A stretch of DNA of 64,000 nt, from positions 1-64,000 of the forward strand of contig NZ_JAUOQR010000011.1 of the NCBI RefSeq assembly GCF_030547185.1. Reading direction: 5' to 3'. Source of the stretch: Neptuniibacter sp. 1_MG-2023 (lineage in GTDB: Bacteria > Pseudomonadota > Gammaproteobacteria > Pseudomonadales > Balneatricaceae). Each line of letters opens with the position of its first letter. Position 1 is the first letter of the stretch. A program made the position numbers and the translations under genes. Below, piece by piece: positions 55,259-63,972 of this stretch. Below the pieces are notes generated by a model. It searched no databases. It was not told where the DNA came from and saw only the letters and a program-made list of their open reading frames with translations.

Positions 55259-55846
55259 AGACACTTATCCCTTTTATCCTGTGAAGTGATGCGGGTAGCA
55301 CGCTGTTAAAGACCACACAGTATCATGATATGGCCAGCTATATGGGTCAAACACAATGGAAATACTCATCAGTCCAAGATAAGTATTTTCTAATAATTTT
55401 TCGCTCTGGCACCCTGTCAGACATAAAGGATGGGCTCCCACGGTCACGTCGTTTAATTCTAGATATGGTATTCGCCCTTCTTCCTGTTACCTAGCCCTCC
55501 TTTCTGTGACCTAGTCCTGCTTTGGTGATGCCTAGGTACAATGATCGCCCCTATTGATCATCGAGCATGGAAAGTGAAGATAAAAAGTTAAAATCCACAA
55601 ATCCACGCATTTAACGCACATTTATGTAACAAAAGAAGCACAACGCTAGTGCAAAGGGACTCGCCCACAGCCAATTTATAGCCTGTCACTCGACGTTCTT
55701 TCCTTCTATTGAGCTATAAATGCTCGCTAGATAGGCATAATATCGTAAAAATACGTTTATTTTATTCCTATTACGAATTTTATATTCTTGTGGAACAAGA
55801 TTTGCTTATAGATAGTGCTTACTGGGTACTCCTTTTGGAATTAGCT
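55259..55846. other. Long intergenic region with a short tandem repeat
   Basis: No gene is supported in these 588 bases. At 55483-55540 two near-identical units of 20-21 bases (CTGTKACCTAGYCCT..CTTT) and a partial third form a tandem repeat. The promoter of the chemoreceptor gene should lie near the right end. Confidence 0.5.
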
Positions 55847-57694
55847 ATGACACTATTTAATAAACTTTTTGGTAAATCACAGAATACAACTTCGGATACC
55901 CAAGCATCTATTACCTATGCGCCAGATTCCCAGACCATCGACATTCCTCGCTTCTCAGATGATGAGAAGCGTTTCTATCGCGCATTACAACTGATTAGTA
56001 GCCAAACAGCACAACTATCCCGGCAAATATTCAGAGCATTAGAAGCACAAGAAAACTTTCTCTCAGAGATTAACCAACGTGCCACAAAATTAGACACCGA
56101 ACTCAATGTCGCCAACGATTACTTAAACAGCTCTAACACTAAAGTAAGCTCTCTCCAACAACAGATTAAAACAGAAGTAGATGAAGTAAACAGCTCAATT
56201 AGCCTATCACTAGATGAGATAAGCAGCTCCCTTGCTGATAAATCTAGCAATGTAAACGAGGTGCTTAATGGTATTCTTAAGATAGGGAAAGGGATTAACC
56301 TTTTAGCACTTAATGCCTCAATTGAGGCTGCTCGAGCCGGTGAACATGGTCGCGGATTTGCCGTTGTTGCCGATGAAGTAAGACGCCTAGCAAACGTGAC
56401 TACAGAGCAAGCCAATCAAGCAGCCGAACAGCTCGACTTTTCTCAAGTGAATGCTGAACTAAGTAATATCAGCGCAGCCAATACTGAAAAATTGGACAAT
56501 TTCGTCCAAGTCACCCAATCAGCGACAGAGCAATTAACCGAGCTATTTAACTCTATAGCAACACAACTCAGTGCCGTCATGGAGAATACTGCGGTCATCT
56601 TTGAAACCCTAGAAATGAGCAACGGCTCAATGCAGCGCATCAGCAATAAAAACCAGCTGATTAATCACGTTGTTGAAGATATGTCGAAAGGGTTAGATCA
56701 AGTCGATATTCATAGTACTGATATCCATCTAGCCTCTAAAGCGATCAATCAAACGCTAAATAAATTACACTTAGTTGCCGATGCCGGACATGACCAATTA
56801 GACGACGTACTCCGTCGAGGCAAACTACGCGTCGCCATTGAACCTAGTTTTGTTGGTTTATCATTCCGTGAAAAACTGGGGGAACCGCTTAAAGGCTTAG
56901 ATGTTGATTATGCACTCGCATTTGCCCGCTATCTCGGGGTCGAATGCGAATTTATCGAAGCACCCTGGGATATGTGTACAGAACTACTAACATCAGGCAA
57001 AAAGTTCGGCCAACCACCCGCCGACATTGTTATCAGCGCCTTACCGCCCTCCGCCGAATATGACAATGTTGCCTATTCTGAAGCGTATACCTACTTACCT
57101 TGGGTATTGGCCCGTCGTAAAGGCGACGATCGAATCAACAGTATCCAAGATCTACAAGATAAAGTTGTCGGTGTGATCAACGACCCTGCAGCCCTAATGA
57201 TTTTAGAGGATCTAGGCGTCCGCTGGAGTAGTAACGAGAAAAAACCGGGGGGCAGCATCACGCTGAATAACCTAATCGCCTACTCCGATCAATCTCGCAT
57301 ACACCACTGCCTTGCCGATGGTATTGTCGATGCCTTTGGTATTGATCTACCCATCTATTACTGGGCATGTAAAAACCCAGCAAGCCCTTGGTACGATAAA
57401 ATTGAAATAATACCGGGCAACTTAGCGCCCCGACCATTTTTTTATACTATGGTCGTTAATAGTAGCGCCTCTAGCTATCGCTTATTAGCCCAAGCAAACC
57501 GTTTCATCCATTGGTTTAAGCAACAAAGAGAACGCACCGCGATTGAACAGACATGGCAAGGTACCGCTCTCAATGGCGACGGCTCCTATCGCGACGAACC
57601 CGGTAATCTATTAGGCGAATCCGAGCTAAAAGCACGTTATGAGGCCCACTGTCACAAATTCAATTTAGAACCTAAACCCTTAAAAGCCCAATAA
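55847..57694 (+). CDS. Soluble chemoreceptor signalling domain fused to a solute-binding domain, 615 aa
   Basis: Residues 55-310 form a methyl-accepting signalling coiled coil with the CheA/CheW tip [18 protein letters not shown] and [16 protein letters not shown]. Residues 318-600 match a family-3 solute-binding protein: [35 protein letters not shown] and [18 protein letters not shown]. There is no signal peptide, membrane helix or HAMP domain, so the whole protein appears cytoplasmic, with the normally periplasmic ligand domain inside the cell. I start at the ATG at 55847 after GGA; a frame from 55709 would add a hydrophobic segment. Confidence 0.88.
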   Translation: MTLFNKLFGKSQNTTSDTQASITYAPDSQTIDIPRFSDDEKRFYRALQLISSQTAQLSRQIFRALEAQENFLSEINQRATKLDTELNVANDYLNSSNTKVSSLQQQIKTEVDEVNSSISLSLDEISSSLADKSSNVNEVLNGILKIGKGINLLALNASIEAARAGEHGRGFAVVADEVRRLANVTTEQANQAAEQLDFSQVNAELSNISAANTEKLDNFVQVTQSATEQLTELFNSIATQLSAVMENTAVIFETLEMSNGSMQRISNKNQLINHVVEDMSKGLDQVDIHSTDIHLASKAINQTLNKLHLVADAGHDQLDDVLRRGKLRVAIEPSFVGLSFREKLGEPLKGLDVDYALAFARYLGVECEFIEAPWDMCTELLTSGKKFGQPPADIVISALPPSAEYDNVAYSEAYTYLPWVLARRKGDDRINSIQDLQDKVVGVINDPAALMILEDLGVRWSSNEKKPGGSITLNNLIAYSDQSRIHHCLADGIVDAFGIDLPIYYWACKNPASPWYDKIEIIPGNLAPRPFFYTMVVNSSASSYRLLAQANRFIHWFKQQRERTAIEQTWQGTALNGDGSYRDEPGNLLGESELKARYEAHCHKFNLEPKPLKAQ

Positions 57695-57906
57695 CCGGTG
57701 CAACCTTAAGGAACCGTAAAACAACAGAAAACTTGAATTAGGATCTCTTATAAGTAGCCCCCTAGACTGAAAAGCTTTAGGGCAAACGTCATCGACCAAT
57801 ATAAATAGAATCTATATACCCTGCACCGTAGTTAAAACTACTGCACGAGATATAGACGAGAAAAGAGCGATAAAACAATAAAAAGGCAAATGCTTTTCAA
57901 CGGTTC

Positions 57907-58242
57907 TTACAGATGGTGATCTAAAGCACCTGGCACAAATAATAGATTCGGATTGGCATGCATATTTATTGTAGCAACCTGAACTGGCTTGTGATGGCCC
58001 AGAGTTGAAGGTTTAGAAGAAGCCGTCAGTTTTAGATAACCATTCATATCAAATGGCCCACCCTTAATGCTTATAGGCGCGTTTCTGGGCTGATCAGAAC
58101 CGACAACTGCTGCCTTGTTCAAATAACCTGCCATATCATAAAAACCACCTTTATATTGAGTGGAAACACCTTCAGAACCTGCAACAGCAGATAAAGAAAA
58201 AACCATCGCCGAGAAAAAACCTATTCCTATTTTTAAATTCAT
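57907..58242 (-). CDS. Small exported protein with a repeated KGG..DM.GYL motif, 111 aa
   Basis: A signal peptide (IGFFSAMVFSLSAVAG) precedes an 85-residue mature part that contains the motif twice: YKGGFYDMAGYLNK and IKGGPFDMNGYLK, 32 residues apart. The rest is proline- and histidine-containing and ends DHHL. I recognise no family. Similar short exported repeat proteins can be surface or peptide-precursor types, which is speculation. It is monocistronic. Confidence 0.68.
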   Translation of the reverse strand: MNLKIGIGFFSAMVFSLSAVAGSEGVSTQYKGGFYDMAGYLNKAAVVGSDQPRNAPISIKGGPFDMNGYLKLTASSKPSTLGHHKPVQVATINMHANPNLLFVPGALDHHL

Positions 58243-58623
58243 AACACAGCCTGCTTACGGTTAATTACTCATTACCCTTTTTTACAGGGCACTAAATATT
58301 CTGATATGAAATTGCAAAGATAGTTCCATTAGTTAAAAATAGAGGCCGTTACACCTAATCACCATGTGTTAACGATTGAAATCAATTGGTTACAAATTAA
58401 CCTTAAAAAATATTTTATTTCATCATAAGAACAATGATGTAAAGTCTGTTTCTCTTTTGCTACAGCTGCCCTAACAGCTGTAGCAATAAAGCTACGCCCT
58501 AAGCCCCTCAGGTTACACTGAGCCTTTCGCTCACAGGCTGAATTCCTACCTAATGTAGCGTGCTTGACCGACAGGAAAAATAATCAAATAGGCTCTAGGC
58601 AAGACGCCCCCTAGCCCCACTCT
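58243..58623. other. Intergenic region with a strong hairpin
   Basis: At 58457-58486 TTGCTACAGCTG and CAGCTGTAGCAA form a perfect 12-bp stem around CCCTAA, followed by AATAAAG but no T run. A CGCTCAC-type repeat lies at 58523-58550. No gene is visible. Confidence 0.6.
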
Positions 58624-59022
58624 CTATTTGCAAAGCTGGTGACTATCTAATCTGATCACACAACTCTTAGGATTAAGCGCTTGCCAATAGACTTTATCAA
58701 CAACGGCATTACAGCCGGCATCTTCTATAAGGGCAATATCCTCATCGCATAATAGAAGCACCGCATTGTCACCTTGCACTTCAACTTTGATGATATATTC
58801 GGCAAAAGGGGCAACCTTATCCGGTTGCTCAATCGAAACACGTTCTAAGGCTTGATGACCATTTTCAATCGCAACCTCTCCAAATTTAATAGAACCATCA
58901 ACCGTTTGAGACAGGTCTTTAAATTGTGACGCTAAGTCATACATTTTTTCATTGTTATAAGGGTTAGATGTAGAGCATCCAACGATTAGCATAGATACAA
59001 TAATAAAGAGTAGATGTTTCAT
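58624..59022 (-). CDS. Small lipoprotein, 132 aa
   Basis: The N-terminus is a lipoprotein signal ending MLIVGCSTS. The mature part is helical near the start (YDLASQFKDLSQTVDG) and contains four cysteines in its C-terminal half (LLCDEDI, DAGCNAVV, PKSCVIRL, HQLCK), likely two disulphides. I do not recognise the family. It overlaps the gene upstream by 4 bases, so the two are translationally coupled; the pair may work together at the envelope. Confidence 0.72.
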   Translation of the reverse strand: MKHLLFIIVSMLIVGCSTSNPYNNEKMYDLASQFKDLSQTVDGSIKFGEVAIENGHQALERVSIEQPDKVAPFAEYIIKVEVQGDNAVLLLCDEDIALIEDAGCNAVVDKVYWQALNPKSCVIRLDSHQLCK

Positions 59023-59942
59023 GTGTTATTCCAAGCGGTTAAATTTCCGTCTTCACAGAGGCCGGTATCTAAATTCCAGTTTAAGAACATATCAACACTC
59101 CCCTCATCAAAAACAGCATTAGCCAAACAACAGATGTATTCCCTTACGTTTTCAACAGCACGTTCGAAAATAGCATCGTAATCGGCGACTCCATCAGGCG
59201 TTTTTAAAGCTTTAATATAAGAGGGATCGATGGCGTCTTGATTGGGATAAACTAACCCTTGTTTAGCCGCAACATGCCGAGCAAAAGGAAAAAGTCGATA
59301 ACCTTCGTCGGCGTTATCCACGATGAACCGAAAACCTTTATGCCAACCATTAATATCTGGCGGTGTAGCATTCGCTTTTTCAGGGAAGATCTCCGTTAAA
59401 CAGCGTCCCCATAACGTCGTGATGGTTTTATCTAAATCCGATGGATTATGAGCATCATTACAGGCACCAATATTATCTCTAACTCTATCGGCATAGCCGA
59501 TTTTGCCTAAGTTCAGCTTTGGCCAGATATATGCGTCTTGGTTCATTTCACAGATGCGGTGCTCTTTTGCATTCTCCTTATAAGGCCCAACTCTCAGCTC
59601 AATCACAGGGTGAATTGTAATATCAGTAATCACATGGGCAACAAAACCACACAGCCAAGAAAACGCTTTCTCTTGCTCTTTATTCGGCAGCACCTTCACA
59701 AGCAAGATTGCTTTTTTTATTAAGACACCTACTTTTTCATAATGCATCTTATCTGCCCACGCCTTTTGAGCTGGGCTTATTAACATCAAATAGGGATAGT
59801 CAGGACTGACACAGCCCAACTCAACAAACTTTTGATTTCTACTTAGGATTAACTTTGCCCTCTTAGGCATATCTAGTTTTTTGAGGTTTGCATTACTTAG
59901 TGCGAAATTAACCGCTGCAAGATGTGCGAATGCACCAGGCAT
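59019..59942 (-). CDS. Zinc-dependent phospholipase C-like protein, 307 aa
   Basis: The first 120 residues match the zinc-dependent phospholipase C domain: MPGAFAHLAAVNFALS, LGCVSPDYPYLML and WLCGFVAHVITDITIHPVIE, where the histidines and aspartates fit metal ligands. The rest is helical and less conserved. There is no signal peptide, unlike secreted phospholipases, so the enzyme may act inside the cell. AAGGA precedes the ATG. It overlaps the following lipoprotein gene by 4 bases. Confidence 0.78.
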   Translation of the reverse strand: MPGAFAHLAAVNFALSNANLKKLDMPKRAKLILSRNQKFVELGCVSPDYPYLMLISPAQKAWADKMHYEKVGVLIKKAILLVKVLPNKEQEKAFSWLCGFVAHVITDITIHPVIELRVGPYKENAKEHRICEMNQDAYIWPKLNLGKIGYADRVRDNIGACNDAHNPSDLDKTITTLWGRCLTEIFPEKANATPPDINGWHKGFRFIVDNADEGYRLFPFARHVAAKQGLVYPNQDAIDPSYIKALKTPDGVADYDAIFERAVENVREYICCLANAVFDEGSVDMFLNWNLDTGLCEDGNLTAWNNT

Positions 59943-59983
59943 GGTTCGTCCTTATTATTAATAATGTATCCGTTATGTTACTG

Positions 59984-60101
59984 GCTTAACCTGAGGCCAA
60001 TAAACTCGTTGCCAGCAAAACCAAAACAGAAAGCGATTCGAAATATGATTTCAGGCTCCATATGTTTCCCATGTGGCTTTTGACGCAGCTACTTGTTATG
60101 T
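59984..60101 (-). repeat. Possible attC site after the gene at 60089
   Basis: On the minus strand the left core ACATAAC AAGTAGCTGCG and a right core GTTAAGC bound 118 bp. The stop codon TAG of the upstream gene lies inside the left core, exactly as in cassettes. The internal arms pair poorly by eye, so confidence is moderate. Confidence 0.45.
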
Positions 60102-60541
60102 GAAATTATTTTATTTAAGTAAATTTTATAAATCGTTGTTTGTAAAACAATAGGAATAGCAAAAAACGCGATTGATTGTAAATTATTAGCGATAGAAGTA
60201 TTGGGAGCATTAAACACCCCTAAACATAGGCTAAAAAATATTGAAACGGCCAAATAAATAAAAATACTAGGGTTATTACTTTTTTCTATTAGCCTGCTGA
60301 TTGGCATACCGATAAGAAGCCAGCCTAATAAGGATATCAACACATAGAGAAACAAACCCATTAAAAGTGCAATGATCCATTTAAACATGACGCTAAAAAA
60401 GATAAGCACACTATTATCTATATCTGAAGGAGCACGAAAGTCGAGGGCCACAAAAAATATAATTAAAATAGGGAAAGGACTCACCAGCACTATCGATGTA
60501 AAACAGGCTTTCCATCTACTCTCTAACCTAGCGAGACTCAT
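60089..60541 (-). CDS. Membrane protein in a probable gene cassette, 150 aa
   Basis: Four hydrophobic helices are visible: SIVLVSPFPILIIFFVALD, WIIALLMGLFLYVLISLLGWLL, FIYLAVSIFFSLCLGVF and SIAFFAIPIVLQTTIYKIY. No family is recognised. I start at the ATG at 60541 after GGAG; a GTG at 60550 is an alternative. The gene ends within an attC-like core and begins about 50 bases after another attC-like site, the arrangement of an integron cassette. Confidence 0.65.
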   Translation of the reverse strand: MSLARLESRWKACFTSIVLVSPFPILIIFFVALDFRAPSDIDNSVLIFFSVMFKWIIALLMGLFLYVLISLLGWLLIGMPISRLIEKSNNPSIFIYLAVSIFFSLCLGVFNAPNTSIANNLQSIAFFAIPIVLQTTIYKIYLNKIISHNK

Positions 60542-60593
60542 ATAGAACACACTCCCATGTTTTTAGGCGGTTTTTATTTTTTTGAAACACAAA

Positions 60594-60680
60594 GCCTTAC
60601 ATAAAGAACCGAAACCAAGCGGCAAAGCCGCAAAGTGAAGGTTCAGCACCGCAGGAACGCCATTGATTAATTTGTTAGGC
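60594..60680 (-). repeat. Possible attC site after the tiny ORF
   Basis: On the minus strand the left core is a consensus GCCTAAC AAATTAATCAA; the right end reads GTAAGGC, one base from GTTAGGC. Between them GAACC pairs with GGTTC and a GCGGC/GCCGC mini-hairpin sits in the middle. The stop of the tiny upstream ORF overlaps the left core. Total 87 bp. Confidence 0.55.
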
Positions 60681-60819
60681 AAGACTGATAATTCCTGCGG
60701 ACTCTAAGATAACTATGAACAAAATAGCGATCAATAAAAAGCTATTACCCAAGCAATGCTCATTCCGAAAACCTTCCAGCTAGACTGAAAATCATACTTA
60801 TATCTTCAAGATTAACCAT
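60675..60819 (-). pseudogene. Tiny cassette ORF for a one-helix peptide, interrupted by a frameshift
   Basis: An ATG at 60819 with AGGA six bases upstream opens MVNLEDISMIFSLAGRF and then meets a stop. One base out of frame the sequence continues as NEHCLGNSFLLIAILFIVILE to SAGIISLA and the TAA inside the attC core. Joining the frames at a run of four T would give a 47-residue single-span membrane peptide filling one cassette. It may be a real frameshift or a homopolymer error. Confidence 0.5.
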
Positions 60820-60831
60820 TTTATATCCTAT

Positions 60832-60888
60832 GCATAACGCCCGCTTAAAATATGCAGCCAAGCGTCATTTTTGAAGTGCTTGTTATAC
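60832..60888 (-). repeat. Integron attC site after the 2OG oxygenase gene
   Basis: The best attC in the window, 57 bp. On the minus strand the cores are GTATAAC and GTTATGC, the right one in the typical GCGGGCGTTATGC context. The arms GCACTTCAAAAATG and CATATTTTAAGCGGGC pair with single unpaired bases, around an 11-base tip. It starts 15 bases after the oxygenase stop. Confidence 0.82.
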
Positions 60889-60903
60889 TTTGAATCGATC
60901 GAC

Positions 60904-61578
60904 TTAACGAGGCGGGTCAATATTATTATTAATTGAATTGTTAACACGAAACCAACCAGCAATAGAATACCTATCCCTAGTAGCGGGCAACACCTCATGA
61001 GGAAACTCTTCACTCAGAAAAAACACTAAAGTTCCGTATAAAGGAACAACTTTTAACCCTTCACGATCTTGATCATCACTATATAACACCAGCTCACCAC
61101 CATCAGAGTGTCCCCAGGCTGGATTTAAGTATGTTACGACCGATAGAACGCGGTTTGCCTCTCCTCGAAAAGCATCGCGATGTCTTTTGTAGTATGCCCC
61201 CGGCGAATAATGTGCAAAATGACTCTCAAAAGAGAATAAACCTAAAAAGAGCCTTTGATTTAAGAAACGCTGTAATTTAGATGTCCAATCGATCCACTTC
61301 TTTCCCGCATCCGACTCTTCAACAATCCAAAAAATCTCATCCGTTCTTACAAATTCGGTCTTTAAAAAGTCCTCACCACGCCCAATACCTGCATCAGCGT
61401 ATTTGGCCGCATTTAAATCTTGTTGGTATGAATACAAAGAACTTGATATATCATCAGGGAGAGCTCCATGCCGAATGCTGTACCCTTGTTTTTCCAGATC
61501 ATCGGCGATAAGACCAAATAGTGTTTCATCAAAGGTATTTCCGCCACTCGCTTTGGGAAATTTTTTTAGCACTGCCAA
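60904..61578 (-). CDS. 2-oxoglutarate/Fe(II)-dependent dioxygenase, 224 aa
   Basis: A 2OG-Fe(II) oxygenase of the prolyl-4-hydroxylase-like type. The metal triad is visible as the histidine and aspartate in YKRHRDAFRG and the histidine in EEFPHEVLPA; the 2OG-binding arginine is in TRDRYSIAGWFR. The middle strand NRVLSVVTYLNPAW is typical. It probably hydroxylates a protein or small substrate in the cytoplasm. The start is TTG at 61578 or GTG at 61572. An attC site follows the stop, so this is most likely an integron cassette. Confidence 0.87.
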   Translation of the reverse strand: MAVLKKFPKASGGNTFDETLFGLIADDLEKQGYSIRHGALPDDISSSLYSYQQDLNAAKYADAGIGRGEDFLKTEFVRTDEIFWIVEESDAGKKWIDWTSKLQRFLNQRLFLGLFSFESHFAHYSPGAYYKRHRDAFRGEANRVLSVVTYLNPAWGHSDGGELVLYSDDQDREGLKVVPLYGTLVFFLSEEFPHEVLPATRDRYSIAGWFRVNNSINNNIDPPR

Positions 61579-61621
61579 TTTTATTTACTACCTATTCAGA
61601 ATTAATACTTCAACTCATCTT

Positions 61622-61669
61622 GGATAACGTTGCATTCTCAGACTTGCCCAGTGCAACGCTTTGTTAAAG
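61622..61669 (-). repeat. Possible short attC site
   Basis: On the minus strand CTTTAAC and GTTATCC bound 48 bp, with a perfect GTTGCA/TGCAAC inner stem. The spacers around the stem are asymmetric, unlike canonical attC, so the call is tentative. It lies between the genes at 61751 and 61578. Confidence 0.4.
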
Positions 61670-61750
61670 CCATTGGCTAGTATAACCTTATATTTATTAA
61701 CTGAACTATCTTGTTGTAAAGCAGCCAGAGCTTTCTCTATTGATGTTCGA

Positions 61751-62245
61751 TCAACCCGATATGCCTTCAGCAGATTCCAGTTCAAGGTTGTCAGGCAAAC
61801 TACTTATTTTTAACTGCCCATCATTGATAAACAGAAGAAAAAGTGGCATCCCAATATCATCATCTTCACAGGTAATTGCCCCAACATAACCAATTGAAGT
61901 ACTAATGGTTGCAAGCCAACAAGCAAATGGGAGTTCGCTAAGAGCCCCTTCCAATTTATGGCTAGGCAGATATAAATTTACGCCATAATTCATTTGACCA
62001 TCGGCTGCACAACCAGGGGAGTAGACTGATTGCCAAAACTCAGATCGCCAACCCCCTACTGGAAACTCCTTGTATGATTTCCAGTAAACATAGTTAGGTA
62101 AGCCGCTAGAAAAAAAGGAGTGATTGGGTAAATCAGTCGGTGGAGAGCCATTACCATTAAGAATATATTCTAATGTGGCAATTTCTGTGGCCATTAGATT
62201 GCGTTTAAGTTTTAAATTCAACGTAAAAGTATAGTGATTCGACAT
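61751..62245 (-). CDS. Uncharacterised protein, 164 aa
   Basis: A cytoplasmic protein with no recognised family. It starts MSNHYTFTLNLKLKRN at the ATG at 62245; a longer frame reaches 62293. Pairs of strands separated by aromatic-rich loops (YVYWKSYKEFPVGGWR, FACWLATISTSIGYVG) and a hydrophobic MPLFLLFIND near the end suggest a compact beta-rich fold. Its stop is 80 bases before an attC-like site. Such orphan genes are typical cassette contents. Confidence 0.68.
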   Translation of the reverse strand: MSNHYTFTLNLKLKRNLMATEIATLEYILNGNGSPPTDLPNHSFFSSGLPNYVYWKSYKEFPVGGWRSEFWQSVYSPGCAADGQMNYGVNLYLPSHKLEGALSELPFACWLATISTSIGYVGAITCEDDDIGMPLFLLFINDGQLKISSLPDNLELESAEGISG

Positions 62246-62300
62246 AGTATTATTTCTGCCCCAACCCTGAGTACTAAGCGCATTGATATACACGATTCAA

Positions 62301-62876
62301 CTATTTGGGTTTTTCCTCATGCACAAGCATTTCCATATATTTTGTGAAACGCCTTTGTCTAGTTTCAGGTTTCTTTGCGCTTGTTAAACCATAAGCGATA
62401 ACATAACGACTCGATTTATTAAGTGTCTCAAAAAAAAATTTTACTCTTGGCTGATTATCCAATGCTACTAAGAAATCTGCAGGCACTTCCATTTCACTTA
62501 CTACATAGGCGTTTTCCCACCGACCGTCAGCCTTTGCTGCACGCACATGTACAAGCCCAGGTTCCCTCATCCGGTCTTCGCCGATCAAACGTTCCACATG
62601 CTCTGTGTTTCTTTTAGACCAGTTGCTTCGTGCTGTTCTAGGAGTTATGCGTTGAAGATAGGCTTGATCATCAATTGACTTTTTTACGCCGTCAATCCAG
62701 CCCCAGCATAAAACTTCTATCACCACATCATTCCAAGTAACACTTGGGATTCCAGTATTCTTTTTAAAAATCTTTACCCACAACTCACGTTCCCTTGCAT
62801 GATTCTTCTCGAGCCACTTGCCAAGATCTTTTGGCGTTGCAAATGCAATAATTTTTAATGGATCAGGTTCTGGCAT
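62301..62876 (-). CDS. YdeI/OmpD-associated family protein, 191 aa
   Basis: The sequence matches the YdeI family (bacteriocin-protection, OmpD-associated): LGKWLEKNHARERELWVKIFKK, EVLCWGWIDGVKKSID and RITPRTARSNWSKRNTEHVERLI. The C-terminal third is helical and basic (RRFTKYMEMLVHEEKPK). The molecular function of the family is not established. GAGA precedes the ATG. It is 55 bases upstream of the orphan gene at 61751, with no attC between them, so the two may share one transcript. Confidence 0.87.
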   Translation of the reverse strand: MPEPDPLKIIAFATPKDLGKWLEKNHARERELWVKIFKKNTGIPSVTWNDVVIEVLCWGWIDGVKKSIDDQAYLQRITPRTARSNWSKRNTEHVERLIGEDRMREPGLVHVRAAKADGRWENAYVVSEMEVPADFLVALDNQPRVKFFFETLNKSSRYVIAYGLTSAKKPETRQRRFTKYMEMLVHEEKPK

Positions 62877-62948
62877 CTAAATTAGATTCTCTTTAGTGAT
62901 TGGTTGGCGTTATAAAAAGCTATCACGTTGCTTGGCCTTATTTAATGT

Positions 62949-63380
62949 TTATAGCGCCATATGCAACAGCGGATAAGACTTGCCCTGACCACCAATTGGT
63001 GAACGGCCCGTAACAGAAAAACCAATATTCTGGTAAAAACCTAACGCTTGCTCATTCTGTTCATTAACATCAACTTTGCTAGCCCCTTGGGACTTGATCG
63101 CATAAGTAGCTAACAGAGTTCCTAAACCTTTGCCACGCGCATCAGGTGAAATGAACAGCATCTCAATGTTTCCACCATGTACACCACAGAACCCCAATAT
63201 TTCACCCTTACTATTTTTTGCACACCTTAAATCAACGGCGTCAAAATACTGCTCTAAGATCAGTGGCTTTAATTCCTGAAGATCTTCTTCCGCCAAAAAA
63301 TCATGGGTTGCTCTCACAGATCCTTCCCAAATTTTTAGCAGCCTAAGATGATCTGCTTTTTCTACAACTTCAATATTCAT
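62949..63380 (-). CDS. GNAT-family N-acetyltransferase, 143 aa
   Basis: An acetyltransferase using acetyl-CoA. The pantetheine-binding motif is ISPDARGKGLGTLLA, and the helix QALGFYQNIGFSVTGR is typical of the YjaB-like small-substrate group. The acceptor could be an amino acid, toxin or antibiotic; sequence does not tell. I start at the ATG at 63380; a GTG at 63383 is an alternative. It lies upstream of the YdeI-like gene on the same strand. Confidence 0.9.
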   Translation of the reverse strand: MNIEVVEKADHLRLLKIWEGSVRATHDFLAEEDLQELKPLILEQYFDAVDLRCAKNSKGEILGFCGVHGGNIEMLFISPDARGKGLGTLLATYAIKSQGASKVDVNEQNEQALGFYQNIGFSVTGRSPIGGQGKSYPLLHMAL

Positions 63381-63464
63381 CACTAAACCTGATTGAAAAT
63401 TTAACCTTTGGCTTTCCGATATGCCGGAGCATAGATGCGTCCACCAACAGTATGTGATAGTAGC

Positions 63465-63866
63465 TCAATCAGGCAACCCCTCGAACTTTGGTACTTCCCC
63501 TAACTCCTCATCCCAAGCAGCTCTGCTGGACAAAAAGATATGCGCTGTAGGCACCATAGATATTTCAGTGTCCAAGCACCCTGCGGGAACGACGAGCAAA
63601 CCTTCGATCTGAGTATTTGGCAGTGCTGAACCACAGACCTTACAAAAGCTTTTGTTATGACGACTGCCAGGAAGCGTAAAGGACGTCACAGCATCGGCAC
63701 CCGACCGCCAGACCAATGTTGCTGACCGTGAGAATAGGTTTGCCGCATGAGCCGAACCCGTATCTTTTTGGCAATGCTGACAATGACACAGGAAAAAACT
63801 ATCAAAATCACCCTTTATCTCAAAACTCACAGTGCCACATAGACAAGAACCCACATAATCAGTCAT
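63465..63866 (-). CDS. GFA (glutathione-dependent formaldehyde-activating) family protein, 133 aa
   Basis: A zinc protein with cysteine pairs GSCLCGTVSFEI, CHCQHCQKDTG and SFCKVCGSALP, the GFA fold. Most members are uncharacterised and few act on S-hydroxymethylglutathione; a role in thiol or formaldehyde detoxification is family inference. GGAGGAGG precedes the ATG at 63866, so I trim the longer frame that starts at 63911. It is the last complete gene before the window edge. Confidence 0.88.
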   Translation of the reverse strand: MTDYVGSCLCGTVSFEIKGDFDSFFLCHCQHCQKDTGSAHAANLFSRSATLVWRSGADAVTSFTLPGSRHNKSFCKVCGSALPNTQIEGLLVVPAGCLDTEISMVPTAHIFLSSRAAWDEELGEVPKFEGLPD

Positions 63867-63937
63867 CAGAACCTCCTCCTTGGTCTTTGGATAAAACACA
63901 CCTAACGCCATGATAATCTATGCCACATATGGAATGG

Positions 63938-63972
63938 CTTTTTGGGTAAGGTGGCGTAGCCACCCCAAAAAG
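63938..63972. terminator. Long hairpin near the right edge
   Basis: CTTTTTGGG pairs with CCCAAAAAG, and an inner GGTGGC pairs with GCCACC around GTA. It may end a transcript entering from beyond the window on the minus strand, but the T run is inside the stem rather than after it. Confidence 0.45.

Noticed and set aside
60828-61013. 61-codon ORF overlapping the 2OG oxygenase end
   Set aside because: It lies across the oxygenase 3' end and the attC in another frame and has no start signal.
62877-62948. attC-like GGCGTTATA near the GNAT/YdeI junction
   Set aside because: The cores point the wrong way for minus-strand cassettes and the partner core would fall inside a coding region; only an inverted repeat remains.
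63384-63464. Possible attC between the GFA and GNAT genes
   Set aside because: There is a 9-bp inverted repeat CCTGATTGA/TCAATCAGG but no RYYYAAC/GTTRRRY cores.
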